A DNA stretch of 64,000 nucleotides from DASSUW01 sp963730535 (GCA_963730535.1 CAVSRU010000012.1:186001-250000); one strand, 5' to 3'; positions 9,525 to 20,191 are shown, counted from the stretch's first letter. Numbers and translations: made by a program. Notes: generated from the letters alone by a model not told the origin.

Positions 9525-11249
9525 TCACTTGGCGACCGTCGTCGTCGCGGTCGCCGTGTTGTCGGATCCGTCGGGATCCGCCACCGCGCTGCCGACGACC
9601 GCCGTGCTCGTGACCGTGCCGGCCCGCTTGGGGGTGACGACGACCGTGGCGGTCACCGACGCGCCCGGGGAGAGCGTCCCGAGCTCGCACTCGACCGTGC
9701 CGGAAGCGTGGGTGCACCCCGGTGAGGCGCTCACGAACGTGGTCGTCGGGTCGAGCGTCACGCGCACTCCGGCGGCGGGCGCCGGTGCGCCGCCGTCATT
9801 CCTGGCCGTCAGCGTGTAGGTCAGCGTGCCGCGCGGCGCCACCGGATCGGGAGCGTCGGCGGCCGTGATCGAGAGGTCGGTTCCCGGCCGCCGGTCGTTC
9901 GCGTAGACGTCGAGGTTGAGGTTGTCGTCGCCCGCGAACAGGTTGTCGGCGTTCGTGGCCATCAGGCTCACCAGCCCGTCCGCGCTGACCGGCCCGGTCC
10001 CGACGTGGGTATCGAAGGGGCCGAAGCGCGCGTCGCTGTGGTCGCTCGCCACGCTCACGAGCTCGGTCGTCCCGGCCGTCATGTCGCGGACGAAGGCGTC
10101 CTGGAGCAAGCCGTCCGGGTCCGGGGGCGCGACGAGGTCGGTGGCGAACGACGCGAAGGAGACAAAGCGGCCGTCCGGGCTCAGGTCCGGTCCCTCGCTC
10201 TGGCCGTTCGCCTCGCCACCGGCGGCGTTCGGGCTCGCGAGCGTCGTGGTGCCCGCCTGGCGGTCGCGCACGAAGACGTCCGCGAAGCGGCCCACCTGCG
10301 CCGGTGACGTGAAGTTCACGGCGTCCGAGTGGAACGCGACGAAGCGCGCGTCGCCGGTGATGGCGGGCGCACGGCTCCCGAACCCGAAGCCGCCGTCCGC
10401 GAAGGTCTGCGGCTGCTCGTCGCTCGAGACGCTGATGCGCTCTGTCGTCGGCACCGGCCCGCTGAGGTCGCGGACGAAGACGTCCTCGGCGGAGTCGCCG
10501 TCGTCCGGCACGAGGTTGTCGGCGCTCGACGAGAACGCCACCACCGGTGCGCCGCCGCGGAGCCCGACCGCCGGGCTGCCGCTGTTGTTCTGGGCAGGCC
10601 CGCCATCGAAGGCGACGCTGATCCGCACGGTCGTGCCGGCGGCGCGGTCGCGCAGGTACACGTCGTCGCTGAAGTCGGTGTCGAAGTCGCGCGTCACGAA
10701 CGCGACGTAGCGTCCGTTCGGGCTGATCGCGGGCGAGTCGCCGCCCCCGGCCGCCTCGTTCCCCGAGCTGCCGACGCTGGCCCGCTCGGTGGTGCCCGTC
10801 AGCCGGTCGCGCACGAACACGTCGGTGGTCCCGTTGCGATCTCCGCGCACGAGGTTCGACGCCAGCGACTTGAACGCCACGAAGCGCCCGTCGTCGCTGA
10901 TCGCGGTATTGGAGGCAATGCCGAGGATGTTGCTGTCGTCGTCGCCCTGCGCGCCCTTGAGGCCGAGGCTCACCCGCTCGGTCACGCCCGTGCGGCGGTC
11001 CCGTACGAAGACGTCGCCCACGCCGTTCGTGTCGCCGGGCACGAGGTTCGAGGCGAGGGAGGCGAACGAGACGAAGCGTCCGTCGGGCGTCATGTCGGCG
11101 TAGTTGCTCTGGTCGTTGCCGATCACGCCGGCGCTGTTGACGCTGATCGGCGCCGTGACGCCGTGGGAGGCCATGGCGGCGGCGGGTGCGACGAGTGCGA
11201 GCAGCGTGGGCGCTGCGAACAGCGCGCGGCGGGCCTGGCGGAGATCCAT
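9525..11249 (-). CDS. Secreted TolB-like beta-propeller protein with DUF11-type C-terminal domain
   Basis: 574 residues. An N-terminal signal peptide (RRALFAAPTLLALVAPAAAMA) is followed by about six or seven repeats of the form DGRFVAFxSxAxNLVxGDxN...DVFVRDRxTGxTERxS, a WD40-like/PD40 blade pattern giving a TolB-type propeller. From about residue 450 comes a DUF11/CARDB-like adhesin domain (DLSITAADAPDPVAPRGTLT, then GTVECELGTLSPGASVT). Exported, probably surface-associated or extracellular. No catalytic residues; partner unknown. Monocistronic; ends 15 bases from the convergent hypothetical gene. Confidence 0.85.
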   Translation of the reverse strand: MDLRQARRALFAAPTLLALVAPAAAMASHGVTAPISVNSAGVIGNDQSNYADMTPDGRFVSFASLASNLVPGDTNGVGDVFVRDRRTGVTERVSLGLKGAQGDDDSNILGIASNTAISDDGRFVAFKSLASNLVRGDRNGTTDVFVRDRLTGTTERASVGSSGNEAAGGGDSPAISPNGRYVAFVTRDFDTDFSDDVYLRDRAAGTTVRISVAFDGGPAQNNSGSPAVGLRGGAPVVAFSSSADNLVPDDGDSAEDVFVRDLSGPVPTTERISVSSDEQPQTFADGGFGFGSRAPAITGDARFVAFHSDAVNFTSPAQVGRFADVFVRDRQAGTTTLASPNAAGGEANGQSEGPDLSPDGRFVSFASFATDLVAPPDPDGLLQDAFVRDMTAGTTELVSVASDHSDARFGPFDTHVGTGPVSADGLVSLMATNADNLFAGDDNLNLDVYANDRRPGTDLSITAADAPDPVAPRGTLTYTLTARNDGGAPAPAAGVRVTLDPTTTFVSASPGCTHASGTVECELGTLSPGASVTATVVVTPKRAGTVTSTAVVGSAVADPDGSDNTATATTTVAK

Positions 11250-11303
11250 GCTGCGGCCTACGCAGCCGTGGCGAAACGGGTTCGACGCCCTCGGTGCGCC
11301 GGG

Positions 11304-12281
11304 TCAGCGGGCGGCGGCGATGACGGTGCGCACCGCCGCGGTGTCCTCGCTGAGGACTCCCCCGCCGCCGCCGCGGCTCTCGACCTCGAGGTCGGCGAGC
11401 AGCTCGAGCATCCGGCGGTACGTCTCCACGTCCCGGTCCGAGACCGCCCGGATCAGCTCGTCGGCGGCCCGTGGCGGCATCCGCAGGGTGCGCTTGATCT
11501 GCGCGGCGGGCTTGCCCGCCGCCAGCGCCTCGGCGATGGCCAGCGCGTCGCGGACGCGGCGGACCATCTGGTACTGCAGGCTCGGCAGGCGTTCGCCCTG
11601 CTGGCGGAGCTCGAGCAGCAGCCGGGTTGCGTGCTTGGCGTCGCCGGCGACCAGTGCGTCGGCGAGCGTCCACGCCTTGCGCTCGGCGGAGCTCGCGCAG
11701 GACGCCTGCACCTCCTCGACGCCGATCGTCGCTCCCGCCCCGTACTCGAGCGCGAGCTTCTCGAGCTCGCGGACCAGGCGCTGGCGGCGCTCGCCGACCT
11801 GGGCCACGAGCGCGCGGGCCGCCTGACGGTCGAGCTCCAGGCCCAGCTCGGCAGCCTGGGCGGCGAGCCACTTCGGGAGGTCCCACGCACGCAGCGCCAT
11901 CTCGGCGGCGATCACGCCGCCCGCGGCCTCCACGGCCTGGTGCAGCGCGGCCGGCGCCTTCGTGCGACCCTCCTCGCGGGCGAAGAACGCGACCGTCGTC
12001 GCCTCGGGATCCATCGCCGCGACGGCCGCGGCCACCGGCGCGACGTCGGCCTCCTTCCAGCGCTGCACGCCGTCCGCGATCACGAACCGCCGTCCGACCG
12101 CGAATGTCATCGCGCTCAGCGCTCCCGCCACGGCCTCGGGCGTGCACGCCTCGGCCTCGAACACCTCGACCCCGTTCGTCCCGCTTTCCGCCTCGGCCAC
12201 CGCGCGCAGGCGCGCGCGCCGCTCGGCGATGCGGCCGTGGTCGTCGCCGTGGATGAGGTAGGCGGCCTTGAAGCTCGGCAC
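11304..12281 (-). CDS. holA: DNA polymerase III subunit delta
   Basis: 325 residues matching HolA, the clamp-loader subunit that opens the beta sliding clamp. AYLIHGDDHGRIAERRARLR at the N-terminus is the usual delta start; AWDLPKWLAAQAAELGLELD and LVRELEKLALEYG belong to the AAA-like domain II, and RLPSLQYQMVRRVRDALAIA and VETYRRMLELLADLEV to the C-terminal collar domain. Lies downstream of comEC-comEA on the same strand with a 21-base gap, a common order for these three genes. Confidence 0.92.
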   Translation of the reverse strand: MPSFKAAYLIHGDDHGRIAERRARLRAVAEAESGTNGVEVFEAEACTPEAVAGALSAMTFAVGRRFVIADGVQRWKEADVAPVAAAVAAMDPEATTVAFFAREEGRTKAPAALHQAVEAAGGVIAAEMALRAWDLPKWLAAQAAELGLELDRQAARALVAQVGERRQRLVRELEKLALEYGAGATIGVEEVQASCASSAERKAWTLADALVAGDAKHATRLLLELRQQGERLPSLQYQMVRRVRDALAIAEALAAGKPAAQIKRTLRMPPRAADELIRAVSDRDVETYRRMLELLADLEVESRGGGGGVLSEDTAAVRTVIAAAR

Positions 12282-12302
12282 GGTGGGCGAGTCTAGAGGC
12301 CC

Positions 12303-14636
12303 TCACGGCGACCGCTCCACGGTGACCCGGCCGCCCTTCAAGCGCAGGTGGACGCTGCCGTCGCGATCGGTGCGGTAGACGTGGTCGACGACCTTGAGCG
12401 CCGCGAGCGTCGACGCTGTCGGGTGACCGTAGGTGTTCCCGGCGCCGACCTCGATCGCCGCGAACTCCGGGCGGGTGCGTTCCAGCAGCGCCGGCAGCCC
12501 AGGGTCGTCGCTGCCGTGGTGGGCGACCTTGAGGGCGTCGACGTCGGGCAGCGGGATCGCGGCCGTGACGTCGGACTCCGCGTCGGCGGGGAGCAGCAGG
12601 TCGAAGTCGCCGGACTCGACGAGGGCGACGAGGGCGCGGTCGTTCGGGTCGCCCTCGGGACGGAAGGAGGGCCCGGGCGGCGGTGGCCAGAGCAGCCGCA
12701 TCGTCATGCCGCCGAACCTGAGCACCTGGCCGGCGTGGGCGGCGACCCGGCGGGCGGGCGTCGCCGCCGGCAGCGCGCGCTGCACGGGGGTGGTCCAGCC
12801 GGCCCCGCCGTTCACGACCATTCGCGTGGGGACGCGCCGGAGGATCGACAGCGCCGCTCCCTCGTGGTCGGACTGCGCATGGGTGAGCACCAGCGCGTCG
12901 AGGCGGCGGACGCCGGCCTCGGCGAGTCGCTCGAGGATCGGGCCGTCCGGCGGGCCGGTGTCGACGAGCACCGCGAGGCCGTCGCGCCGCAGCAGCGTGG
13001 CATCGCCCTGCCCGACGTTGAGGAAGGACACGAGCAGCTCGCCGCGGGCCGGCGGGTCGACCGAGCCGGTCTCGACGGCCGCGGCGAACAGCGCGAGCCC
13101 CGCCGGGATCGCCACGACGACCGCGACGGCGGTCCTAGGCGGGCGGATCCAGGGGTCGCCGCGTGGACGCCATCCGGACGCGCGCCGCCATGCCGCTCGC
13201 GCGGCGACGATCGTCCCGCCCAGGACCGCATACGCCAGGGCCAGGCCGATCGGGGATCCGAGCCGGACGGGGATGGTCGCGGCCGGCGCGCGCGCCATCG
13301 TGTGCGCGATCCACTCGACGAAGGCGAGCAGCGGCGCCGCGGCGACGGTGAACGGCGTGGCCAGGACGGGATCGACCTGGGCGGCGGCCGCGGCCAGCAT
13401 GCCGAGCCACATGACCGGCGCGACAGCGACCGCCGCGAACAGGTTGGCCGGCAGGGCGGCGAGCGAGACCTGGCCGAAGTGCATCGCCATCAGCGGCGCG
13501 GTGCCGAGCGTCGCCGCGATGGTGATGGCGGCGACGTCGGCGACCGGGCCCGGCACGCGCCGTGCGAGGGCCTCGCGCATGGGCGGTGCGAGCGCCAGCA
13601 GCGCGACGACGGCGGCGAACGACAACTGCCAGCCGGGCTCGCCCGCCGCCAGCGGATTGACGACGAGCGTGACGGCCGCCGCGAGGCCGAGCGCGTACCA
13701 GCGGTGGGCCGGCCGCCCGGCGAGGGCCGCGACGAGCCCTGCCGCCCCCATCACGCCCGCGCGCTGGATCGACGGTCCCGCGCCGGTCAGCGGCACGTAG
13801 AGCGCGACGAGCGCGAGCGCGACGACCAGGCGCGCCCGCAGCCCGACGCCGGTCAGCGCACCGGCGGCGAGCACGAGGATCGCGAGCAGCATCACGTTCT
13901 GGCCGCTGACCGCCAGGATGTGCGCGAGGCCGGAGCGCTTGAAGTCATCCCGCACGTCCTCGCCGAGCTGCTCGTCCTGGCCGAGGACCATGCCGCGGAG
14001 CAGCGCCGCCTCGGGGGCCGCCAGGCGCCGGGTGAGGCCGGCCTCGGCGCGGCGCCGAGCACCGTCCACGACGCCGAGCGGCCCACCTCTTCGTTCGCCG
14101 GTCCGATGCAGGCTGCGGACGTCGACCGCGGCGGACGCGCCGCGGCGGCGCTGGTACTCGTCGTACCGCCCGAGGGCCGACACCGTGCCGGAGACCTCCA
14201 CGATCTCCCCCACGCCGGGCCAGCCGCCCGGGTGGGCGGGCGCTCGGACGCGGAGCACCGCGACGCCGAGGCCCGGCAACCGAGCGCGCGCCACGGCAGG
14301 CCCGCGCGGCCGTTCACGGACCGGCTCGAGCAGCACGGCGCGAGCCTCGACCGGCTGCCCGTGCATGTGCGGCAGCGGCCCGCCTTCGAGCGCCTCGAGC
14401 CGGACGTCCGCGACCGCCGCCCCGGCCATGACGGCGGCCGCGACGACGACGGGGACGCTCGTCATAGCCCCGCCTCGGACGGCGCGCGCGATCGCGGCGA
14501 TCAGGGCGGCGAGCGCTGCCGCCGCGAGGGTGGCGGAGGGCGAGACCGGGCCGAGCAGGAGCCCGGCGGTGAGCGCGAAGAGGACGGCGTGGCGGGGATG
14601 GCGGTCGATCGCGTCGAGCGCCGCTGCGGGGCGCAC
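12303..14636 (-). CDS. comEC: ComEC/Rec2 DNA-uptake channel protein
   Basis: 777-residue polytopic membrane protein thought to carry single-stranded DNA across the membrane during transformation. N-terminal hydrophobic segments and a DUF4131-type region are followed by the Competence domain (LLRGMVLGQDEQLGEDVRDD, FKRSGLAHILAVSGQNVMLL) with many membrane helices. A C-terminal metallo-beta-lactamase-fold domain starts near LLVSFLNVGQGDATLLRRDG and holds THAQSDHEG and KVAHHGSDD. Starts at a GTG one base after the comEA stop. Presence of comEA and comEC suggests, but does not prove, natural competence. Confidence 0.93.
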   Translation of the reverse strand: MRPAAALDAIDRHPRHAVLFALTAGLLLGPVSPSATLAAAALAALIAAIARAVRGGAMTSVPVVVAAAVMAGAAVADVRLEALEGGPLPHMHGQPVEARAVLLEPVRERPRGPAVARARLPGLGVAVLRVRAPAHPGGWPGVGEIVEVSGTVSALGRYDEYQRRRGASAAVDVRSLHRTGERRGGPLGVVDGARRRAEAGLTRRLAAPEAALLRGMVLGQDEQLGEDVRDDFKRSGLAHILAVSGQNVMLLAILVLAAGALTGVGLRARLVVALALVALYVPLTGAGPSIQRAGVMGAAGLVAALAGRPAHRWYALGLAAAVTLVVNPLAAGEPGWQLSFAAVVALLALAPPMREALARRVPGPVADVAAITIAATLGTAPLMAMHFGQVSLAALPANLFAAVAVAPVMWLGMLAAAAAQVDPVLATPFTVAAAPLLAFVEWIAHTMARAPAATIPVRLGSPIGLALAYAVLGGTIVAARAAWRRASGWRPRGDPWIRPPRTAVAVVVAIPAGLALFAAAVETGSVDPPARGELLVSFLNVGQGDATLLRRDGLAVLVDTGPPDGPILERLAEAGVRRLDALVLTHAQSDHEGAALSILRRVPTRMVVNGGAGWTTPVQRALPAATPARRVAAHAGQVLRFGGMTMRLLWPPPPGPSFRPEGDPNDRALVALVESGDFDLLLPADAESDVTAAIPLPDVDALKVAHHGSDDPGLPALLERTRPEFAAIEVGAGNTYGHPTASTLAALKVVDHVYRTDRDGSVHLRLKGGRVTVERSP

Positions 14637-14637
14637 C

Positions 14638-15222
14638 TCACACCCGCACCTGCTCGCGCAGGGAGGCGAGGCGGACGTCGCCGATGCCGGACACCTCGCC
14701 GAGCTCCTCGACCGACCCGAAGCCGCCGTGCTCCTCGCGGTAGTCGAGGATGTGCTGGGCGGTGGTCGGCCCGATCCCGTCGAGCTCGTCGAGCTGCTCG
14801 AGCGTCGCGGTGTTGATGTTGAGCGGGACGCCGGGGGTCGCCGGCGACCCAGTCGTCGCCGTGCCGCCGCCCGGCGCGGCCGGGACCCGTTTCGGGACGA
14901 GCACCTGGCGGCCGTCCTCGACCTGGGCGGCGAGGTTGACCTGGCTCAGGTCGGCGCGCCGGGTGGCGCCGCCGGCCCGGCCGACCGCATCGTCCACCCG
15001 CGCGCTGGCGCGCATCCGGTAGACGCCCGGCCGCCGGACGGCGCCGGCCACGTGCACGACCACCGCCCGCTCCGCATCACCATCGCCCTCGACCTTGATC
15101 GCAGCCGGGGCCGCCTCGGGCGGCGGGTCGCCGCCCCGCGACAGATGCCACGCGCCAAGGAGCACCACCGCGGCCAGCGCCACGCCGTAGGCCGCCAGCT
15201 GGCGGGGTGGCATGTCGAGCAT
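14638..15222 (-). CDS. comEA: ComEA-like helix-hairpin-helix DNA-binding protein
   Basis: 194 residues. One N-terminal membrane anchor (LAAYGVALAAVVLLGAWHL) is followed by an SLBB-type domain (VVVHVAGAVRRPGVYRMRAS, DDAVGRAGGA) and a C-terminal pair of HhH motifs (LNINTATLEQLDELDGIGPT, SVEELGEVSGIGDVRL). Binds extracellular double-stranded DNA and passes it to ComEC. Forms a comEA-comEC-holA unit with a one-base gap to comEC. Confidence 0.92.
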   Translation of the reverse strand: MLDMPPRQLAAYGVALAAVVLLGAWHLSRGGDPPPEAAPAAIKVEGDGDAERAVVVHVAGAVRRPGVYRMRASARVDDAVGRAGGATRRADLSQVNLAAQVEDGRQVLVPKRVPAAPGGGTATTGSPATPGVPLNINTATLEQLDELDGIGPTTAQHILDYREEHGGFGSVEELGEVSGIGDVRLASLREQVRV

Positions 15223-15297
15223 GCCGGCGAAGCTACGAGGCGCCGAGTGACGGATCTACGCGTAGGTGTGACGAAAGCGCGCCGAGAGCGCGAAGGC

Positions 15298-17775
15298 TCA
15301 GCGCACTACGAAGTTCACGAGCCGGCCGGGCACGACGACGACCTTGGCGACCTCGTGCCCTTCGAGGTACCGCACCACGTTGGCCTGTCCCCGCGCCGCC
15401 GCCTCGACGTCCTCGCGCGACGCCCCTGAGGCGATCTGGATCCGGTCGCGCAGCTTGCCGTTGATCTGGACGCCGATCTCGACCACGTCGCGCTCGAGCA
15501 ACGCCGGGTCGGCGTCGGGCCACGGCTGCTCCCACACGCGGTCGCCGGTGAGCATCTCGTAGACCTCGGCGCCGGTGTGCGGGGCGAACGGGAAGATGAG
15601 CGAGGCGGCGGTGGCGGCGGCGAAGTGCATCGCGTCGTCGGACGCGCCCTCGCGGCGGCGGTAGGCCTCGTTGACCAGCTCCATCACGGCCGATATCGCG
15701 GTGTTGAACGCGAACCGTCCGGCGAGGTCGTTCGTGACCTTGTCGATCGCCCAGTGGGCCTTGCGCATCAGCTCGAGGTCGTCGCCGGCGCCCGTCCCGG
15801 CGTCCGCCTCAGGAGGCCGCCGTCCGGCGCGCTCGGAGACGTCCATGCCCAGCCGCCATAGCCTGGCCAGGAACCGGTACACGCCCTCGACGCCCTCGTC
15901 CGTCCAGTCGGCGTCCTGGTCCGGCGGCCCGATGAAGAGGATGTACGCGCGCGCGGTGTCGGCCCCGTAGCGCTCGACGTACGGCTGCGGGCTGATCACG
16001 TTCCCGCGCGACTTGGACATCTTCGCCCCGTCGCGGGTGATCATCCCCTGCGTGAACAGGCGCTGGAACGGCTCTTGGGCCTCGAGCATCCCCGTGTCGG
16101 CGAACGCCTTCACGAAGAAGCGCGCGTACAGCAGGTGCAGGATCGCGTGCTCGATGCCGCCGATGTACTGATCCACCGCCATCCAGTAGTTGGCGATGTC
16201 CGGATCCCACGGAGCGGTCTCGTTGTTCGGGTCCGTGTAGCGCAGGAAGTACCAGGCCGAGTCCACGAACGTGTCCATCGTGTCCGTCTCCCGGCGCGCG
16301 GGACCGCCGCACTGCGGGCACGTCGTGTTGACCCAGTCCTCGGCCGCGGCCAGCGGGGAGCGACCCCGAGGCCGGTAGTCCTCGATGTCCGGCAGCAGCA
16401 CCGGGAGATCCTCCTCCGGCACGGGAACCAGGCCGTCGCGGTCGCAGTAGATCATCGGGATCGGGGCGCCCCAGTAGCGCTGGCGGGAGAGCAGCCAGTC
16501 GCGCAGCCGGTAGTTGATCGACCGGTGGCCGAGACCCTGCTGGTCGAGCCAGTCGATGATCGCGTCCTTGGCCTCGACGGCCGGCACGCCGGTGAACGGG
16601 CCCGAGTTGACGAGGACCTCACCCTCGGTGTGCGCCGCGTAGGCGCCGTCCTCGATCGCGGAGCCGTCAGCCGGAGCGACCACCTGCCGGATCGGGAGGT
16701 CGAACGCCTTCGCGAAGTCGTAGTCACGCTGGTCGTGGGCCGGGACGGCCATGATCGCTCCCGTGCCGTACTCCATCAGCACGTAGTCGGAGACGAACAT
16801 CGGGATCCGCTCCCCGTTGACCGGGTTGACCACGTCGCGACCCAGCGGGACGCCGGTCTTGGGACGCTCGGTGTCGGCCCGCTCCTCGTTGCTCTCGCTG
16901 GCCACGCGGTTGATGTAGTCGCGGACCGCCTGCTCGTGCTCGGTGCCCTCGGCCAGGCGCAGGACGTCCGGGTGCTCGGGGGCCATGACGAAGAACGTCG
17001 CGCCGAACAGCGTGTCCGGGCGGGTGGTGAAGACCGGGTAGTCGATGCCCAGCTCCGGCTGCGTGAAGGTGACCTCGGCGCCCTCGGACCGCCCGATCCA
17101 GTTGCGCTGCATCGTGACGACGTGCGGCGGCCACTGGATGGTCTCGAGGTCGTCGAGCAGCCGGTCCGCGTAGTCGGTGATCCGGAAGAACCACTGCTCG
17201 AGCTGGCGGACCTCGACCAGGGTCCCGCAGCGCTCGCAGCGCCCGTCGATCACCTGCTCGTTGGCGAGCACGGTCGCGTCCTTCGGGCACCAGTTGACCG
17301 CCGCCTTCTTGCGGTACGCGAGCCCGCGCTTGTAGAGCTGCAGGAAGATCCACTGGGTCCAGCGGTAGTAGCGGGGCTCGTGGGTGCCGAACTCGCGCGA
17401 CCAGTCGATCGAGATCCCCCACGAGCGCATCCCCCGCTGGAAGGCCTCGATCGACTTCTGCGTCGAGTCCCGCGGGTGCTCGCCGGTGTTGATCGCGTTG
17501 TTCTCGGCGGGCAGGCCGAACGCGTCGTAGCCCATCGGGTGCAGCACGCGCCGCCCGGTGCGGCGGTGGAAGTGCGCCACCGCGTCCCCGACCGAGTAGT
17601 TCTTCAGGTGCCCGAGGTGCGGCTCGCCCGACGGGTACGGCAGCATCTCGAGGACGTACGAGGCGGGAACGTCGCCGTCCTGGTCGTTCGAGACCTCCCA
17701 CGTGCGCTCGCGATCCCAGATCTCCTGCCACTTGGGCTCGATCTTGCTCGGGTCGTAGCGCTGCTCTCTGGCCAT
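15298..17775 (-). CDS. leuS: Leucine--tRNA ligase
   Basis: Class I aminoacyl-tRNA synthetase of 825 residues, normal bacterial size. The HIGH box is PSGEPHLGHLKNY near residue 50 and the KMSKS box GAKMSKSRGN near 590. Between them lie the CP1 editing domain (TRPDTLFGATFFVMAPEHPD, MAVPAHDQRDYDFA) and a zinc-ribbon-like CPKDATVLANEQVIDGRCER segment. Ends with the anticodon-binding and C-terminal domains (VQINGKLRDRIQI, KVVVVPGRLVNFVVR). Transcribed alone, divergent from tRNA-Ala. Confidence 0.97.
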   Translation of the reverse strand: MAREQRYDPSKIEPKWQEIWDRERTWEVSNDQDGDVPASYVLEMLPYPSGEPHLGHLKNYSVGDAVAHFHRRTGRRVLHPMGYDAFGLPAENNAINTGEHPRDSTQKSIEAFQRGMRSWGISIDWSREFGTHEPRYYRWTQWIFLQLYKRGLAYRKKAAVNWCPKDATVLANEQVIDGRCERCGTLVEVRQLEQWFFRITDYADRLLDDLETIQWPPHVVTMQRNWIGRSEGAEVTFTQPELGIDYPVFTTRPDTLFGATFFVMAPEHPDVLRLAEGTEHEQAVRDYINRVASESNEERADTERPKTGVPLGRDVVNPVNGERIPMFVSDYVLMEYGTGAIMAVPAHDQRDYDFAKAFDLPIRQVVAPADGSAIEDGAYAAHTEGEVLVNSGPFTGVPAVEAKDAIIDWLDQQGLGHRSINYRLRDWLLSRQRYWGAPIPMIYCDRDGLVPVPEEDLPVLLPDIEDYRPRGRSPLAAAEDWVNTTCPQCGGPARRETDTMDTFVDSAWYFLRYTDPNNETAPWDPDIANYWMAVDQYIGGIEHAILHLLYARFFVKAFADTGMLEAQEPFQRLFTQGMITRDGAKMSKSRGNVISPQPYVERYGADTARAYILFIGPPDQDADWTDEGVEGVYRFLARLWRLGMDVSERAGRRPPEADAGTGAGDDLELMRKAHWAIDKVTNDLAGRFAFNTAISAVMELVNEAYRRREGASDDAMHFAAATAASLIFPFAPHTGAEVYEMLTGDRVWEQPWPDADPALLERDVVEIGVQINGKLRDRIQIASGASREDVEAAARGQANVVRYLEGHEVAKVVVVPGRLVNFVVR

Positions 17776-17811
17776 CGGAGCGGGCAGGTTAGCGCCCGCC
17801 CGTCGCCGCGA

Positions 17812-17817
17812 TAGACT
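17812..17817 (+). promoter_or_regulatory. -10 box of the tRNA-Ala gene
   Basis: TAGACT lies ten bases before the mature tRNA 5' end, placing transcription start about 3-4 bases upstream of it. A weak TTAGCG (17789-17794) at 17-base spacing could be the -35 box. Confidence 0.5.
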
Positions 17818-17827
17818 GGGCGCCCTC

Positions 17828-18251
<424 letters not shown>

Positions 18252-18255
<4 letters not shown>

Positions 18256-18860
18256 GCGCGCGCCTCTGCCCGGTAGAGGCCGGCGTCCGCGATGTAGCGC
18301 TCGACGGCGTCGGGGACGAGGTGGCGAATCGGGCGCCCGGCGGCGACGTAGCGGCGGACGAGCGAGGACGAGATGTCGAGTCGAGGCATGTCGAAGAAGC
18401 TGATGCGGTCGGCGGGCAGGCCGGCGAGGCGGTCCATGATGTCGATGCGGGGGATGCCCTCGCGCTCGGCCACGGCGATCTCGGCCAGCTCGAGAATGGC
18501 CTCGGGCTCCCGCCAGGTGGGGAGCGAAAGGGCCATGTCGCCTCCGACGATGAAGGTCAGGTGATCTCCCGGGGACCGCTCATGCAGCCTCCGCAGGGTA
18601 TCGACCGTGAACGACCGCCCGGGAACGTCGGCGTCGGCGAGCGACACGTCGAGCCGCTCCTCTCCCGCCACCGCCAGGCGGCAGAGCTCCACGCGGTGGG
18701 CCACGCCTGGGTCGACCTCGATGCCCTTGTGCGGCGGCTCGTGCACCGGTACCAGCAGGACGCGGTCGAGGCCGAGCTGGGCCAGCGCCTGGGTGGCGCA
18801 CACGAGATGCCCGACATGCGGCGGGTTGAACGTCCCGCCGAGCAGCCCCACGCGGGGCAC
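18252..18860 (-). CDS. nadD: Nicotinate-nucleotide adenylyltransferase
   Basis: Adenylates nicotinate mononucleotide to deamido-NAD in NAD synthesis; cytoplasmic. 202 residues. The nucleotidyltransferase signature GGTFNPPHVGHL lies at the N-terminus and the second motif SSSLVRRYVAAGRP at about residue 170; FIVGGDMALSLPTWREP is also family-typical. The start is a GTG sharing one base with the proA stop (TAGTG); a second GTG three codons on is possible. The proA-nadD-rsfS block is probably co-transcribed. Confidence 0.94.
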
Positions 18861-20120
18861 TAGGGCCTGACCTGACCGTCGCCTTCGACGAGGTACTTGA
18901 AGGTGCACAGCTCGCGCAGCCCGATCGGCCCGCGGGCGTGCAGCTTCTGGGTCGAGTTGCCGATCTCCGCCCCCATCCCGAACTGGCCGCCGTCCGTGAA
19001 CCGCGTGGACGCGTTCACGTAGACGCACGCGGCGTCGACGCCGAGCTGGAACGCGCGGGCGGCCGCCGTCGCGCCGGTGACGATCGCCTCGGAATGGCCG
19101 GAGCCATACGTGCCGATGTGCTCGATCGCCTCCTCCACGGAGTCGACGACCCGCACCGCGAGCACGAGCGCCAGGTACTCGGTCGCCCAGTCCTCCTCGG
19201 TGGCCTCGGCCACCGCGCCGTCGACCGCGCGGACCCGCTCGTCGCCGCGCAGCTCGACGCCCGCGTCGCGGAGGTCCTCGAACACGGCCGGCAGGAACGC
19301 CGCCGCCACGTCGGAGTGCACGAGCAGCGTCTCGGCGGCGTTGCAGACGCCGGGGCGCTGGACCTTCGCGTTGACCACGATCTCGCGCGCGCTGTCGAGG
19401 TCCGCGGAAGCGTCCACGTAGACGTGGCAGTTGCCGGAGGCCGCGTAGATGACCGGCACGGTGGCCACCGCGCTGAGCGCGGCCTTCAGGCCCTCGCCAC
19501 CGCGCGGGATGATGAGGTCGACGAACCCCTCCTGCGTCGCGAGCTCGGCGAGCTCCTCCCGCCCGCCGCCGGCCACGAGCGAGAGCGCGCCGGCGGGCAG
19601 GCCGGCGGCCTCGACCGCCTCGACGGCGACCGACGCGAGCACGGCGTTCGAGTGCGCCGCCGACGACGAGCCCCGTAGCACGATCGCGTTGCCGGACTTG
19701 AGCGCCAGCGCAGCGGCGTCGATCGTCACGTTCGGCCGCGCCTCGTAGACCACGGCCACCACGCCGAGCGGCACGCGCACCTTGCGGACGTCGAGCCCGT
19801 TGGGAAGCCGGAAGCCGTCGAGCACCTCGCCGACGGGGTCCTGGAGCGCCACGATCTCCCGCACCCCCGCCGCCATCCCGGCCACGCGAGCCTCGTCGAC
19901 GGCGAGGCGATCCATCAGCGCGCTGCTGAGGCCGGCCTCGCGACCGGCCTCGAGGTCGCGCGCGTTTGCCTCGAGGATCTCGGGCGGTGCGCGCCTCGAG
20001 CGCGTCGGCCATCGCCAGCAGCGCGGCGTTCTTCGTCGCCGTGTCGATGGTCGCCAGCTGGCGCGCTGCGCGCTTGGCGGCGCGGCAGATGTCCGTGACC
20101 GACTGGGTTGCGATGGCCAT
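18860..20120 (-). CDS. proA: Gamma-glutamyl phosphate reductase, with one +1 frameshift
   Basis: NADPH-dependent reduction of gamma-glutamyl phosphate, second step of proline synthesis. The N-terminal 44 residues (starting TQSVTDICRAAKRAARQLA) are read from the ATG at 20120. The frame shifts at about 19988-19994, and the rest (ILEANARDLEAGREAGLSSA, MDRLAVDEAR, catalytic Cys in RPGVCNAAE, then STQKLHARGPIGLRELCTFK) follows in another frame. Deleting one C from AGGCGCGCACC joins the halves into about 419 residues, the normal ProA length. Separated from proB upstream by repeat element 2. Sequencing error is more likely than loss of function. Confidence 0.88.
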
Positions 20121-20191
20121 GGGGACAGTCTAAAGCGGGCTTGTGGGGCCAGCGAACGTCAACTGCGGCTGGGTAGGGAGGCTGGGGTGCG

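Noticed and set aside
12348..14816. 822-codon plus-strand frame opposite comEC
   Set aside because: Same GC-skew artefact; the minus strand encodes a full ComEC with its conserved motifs.
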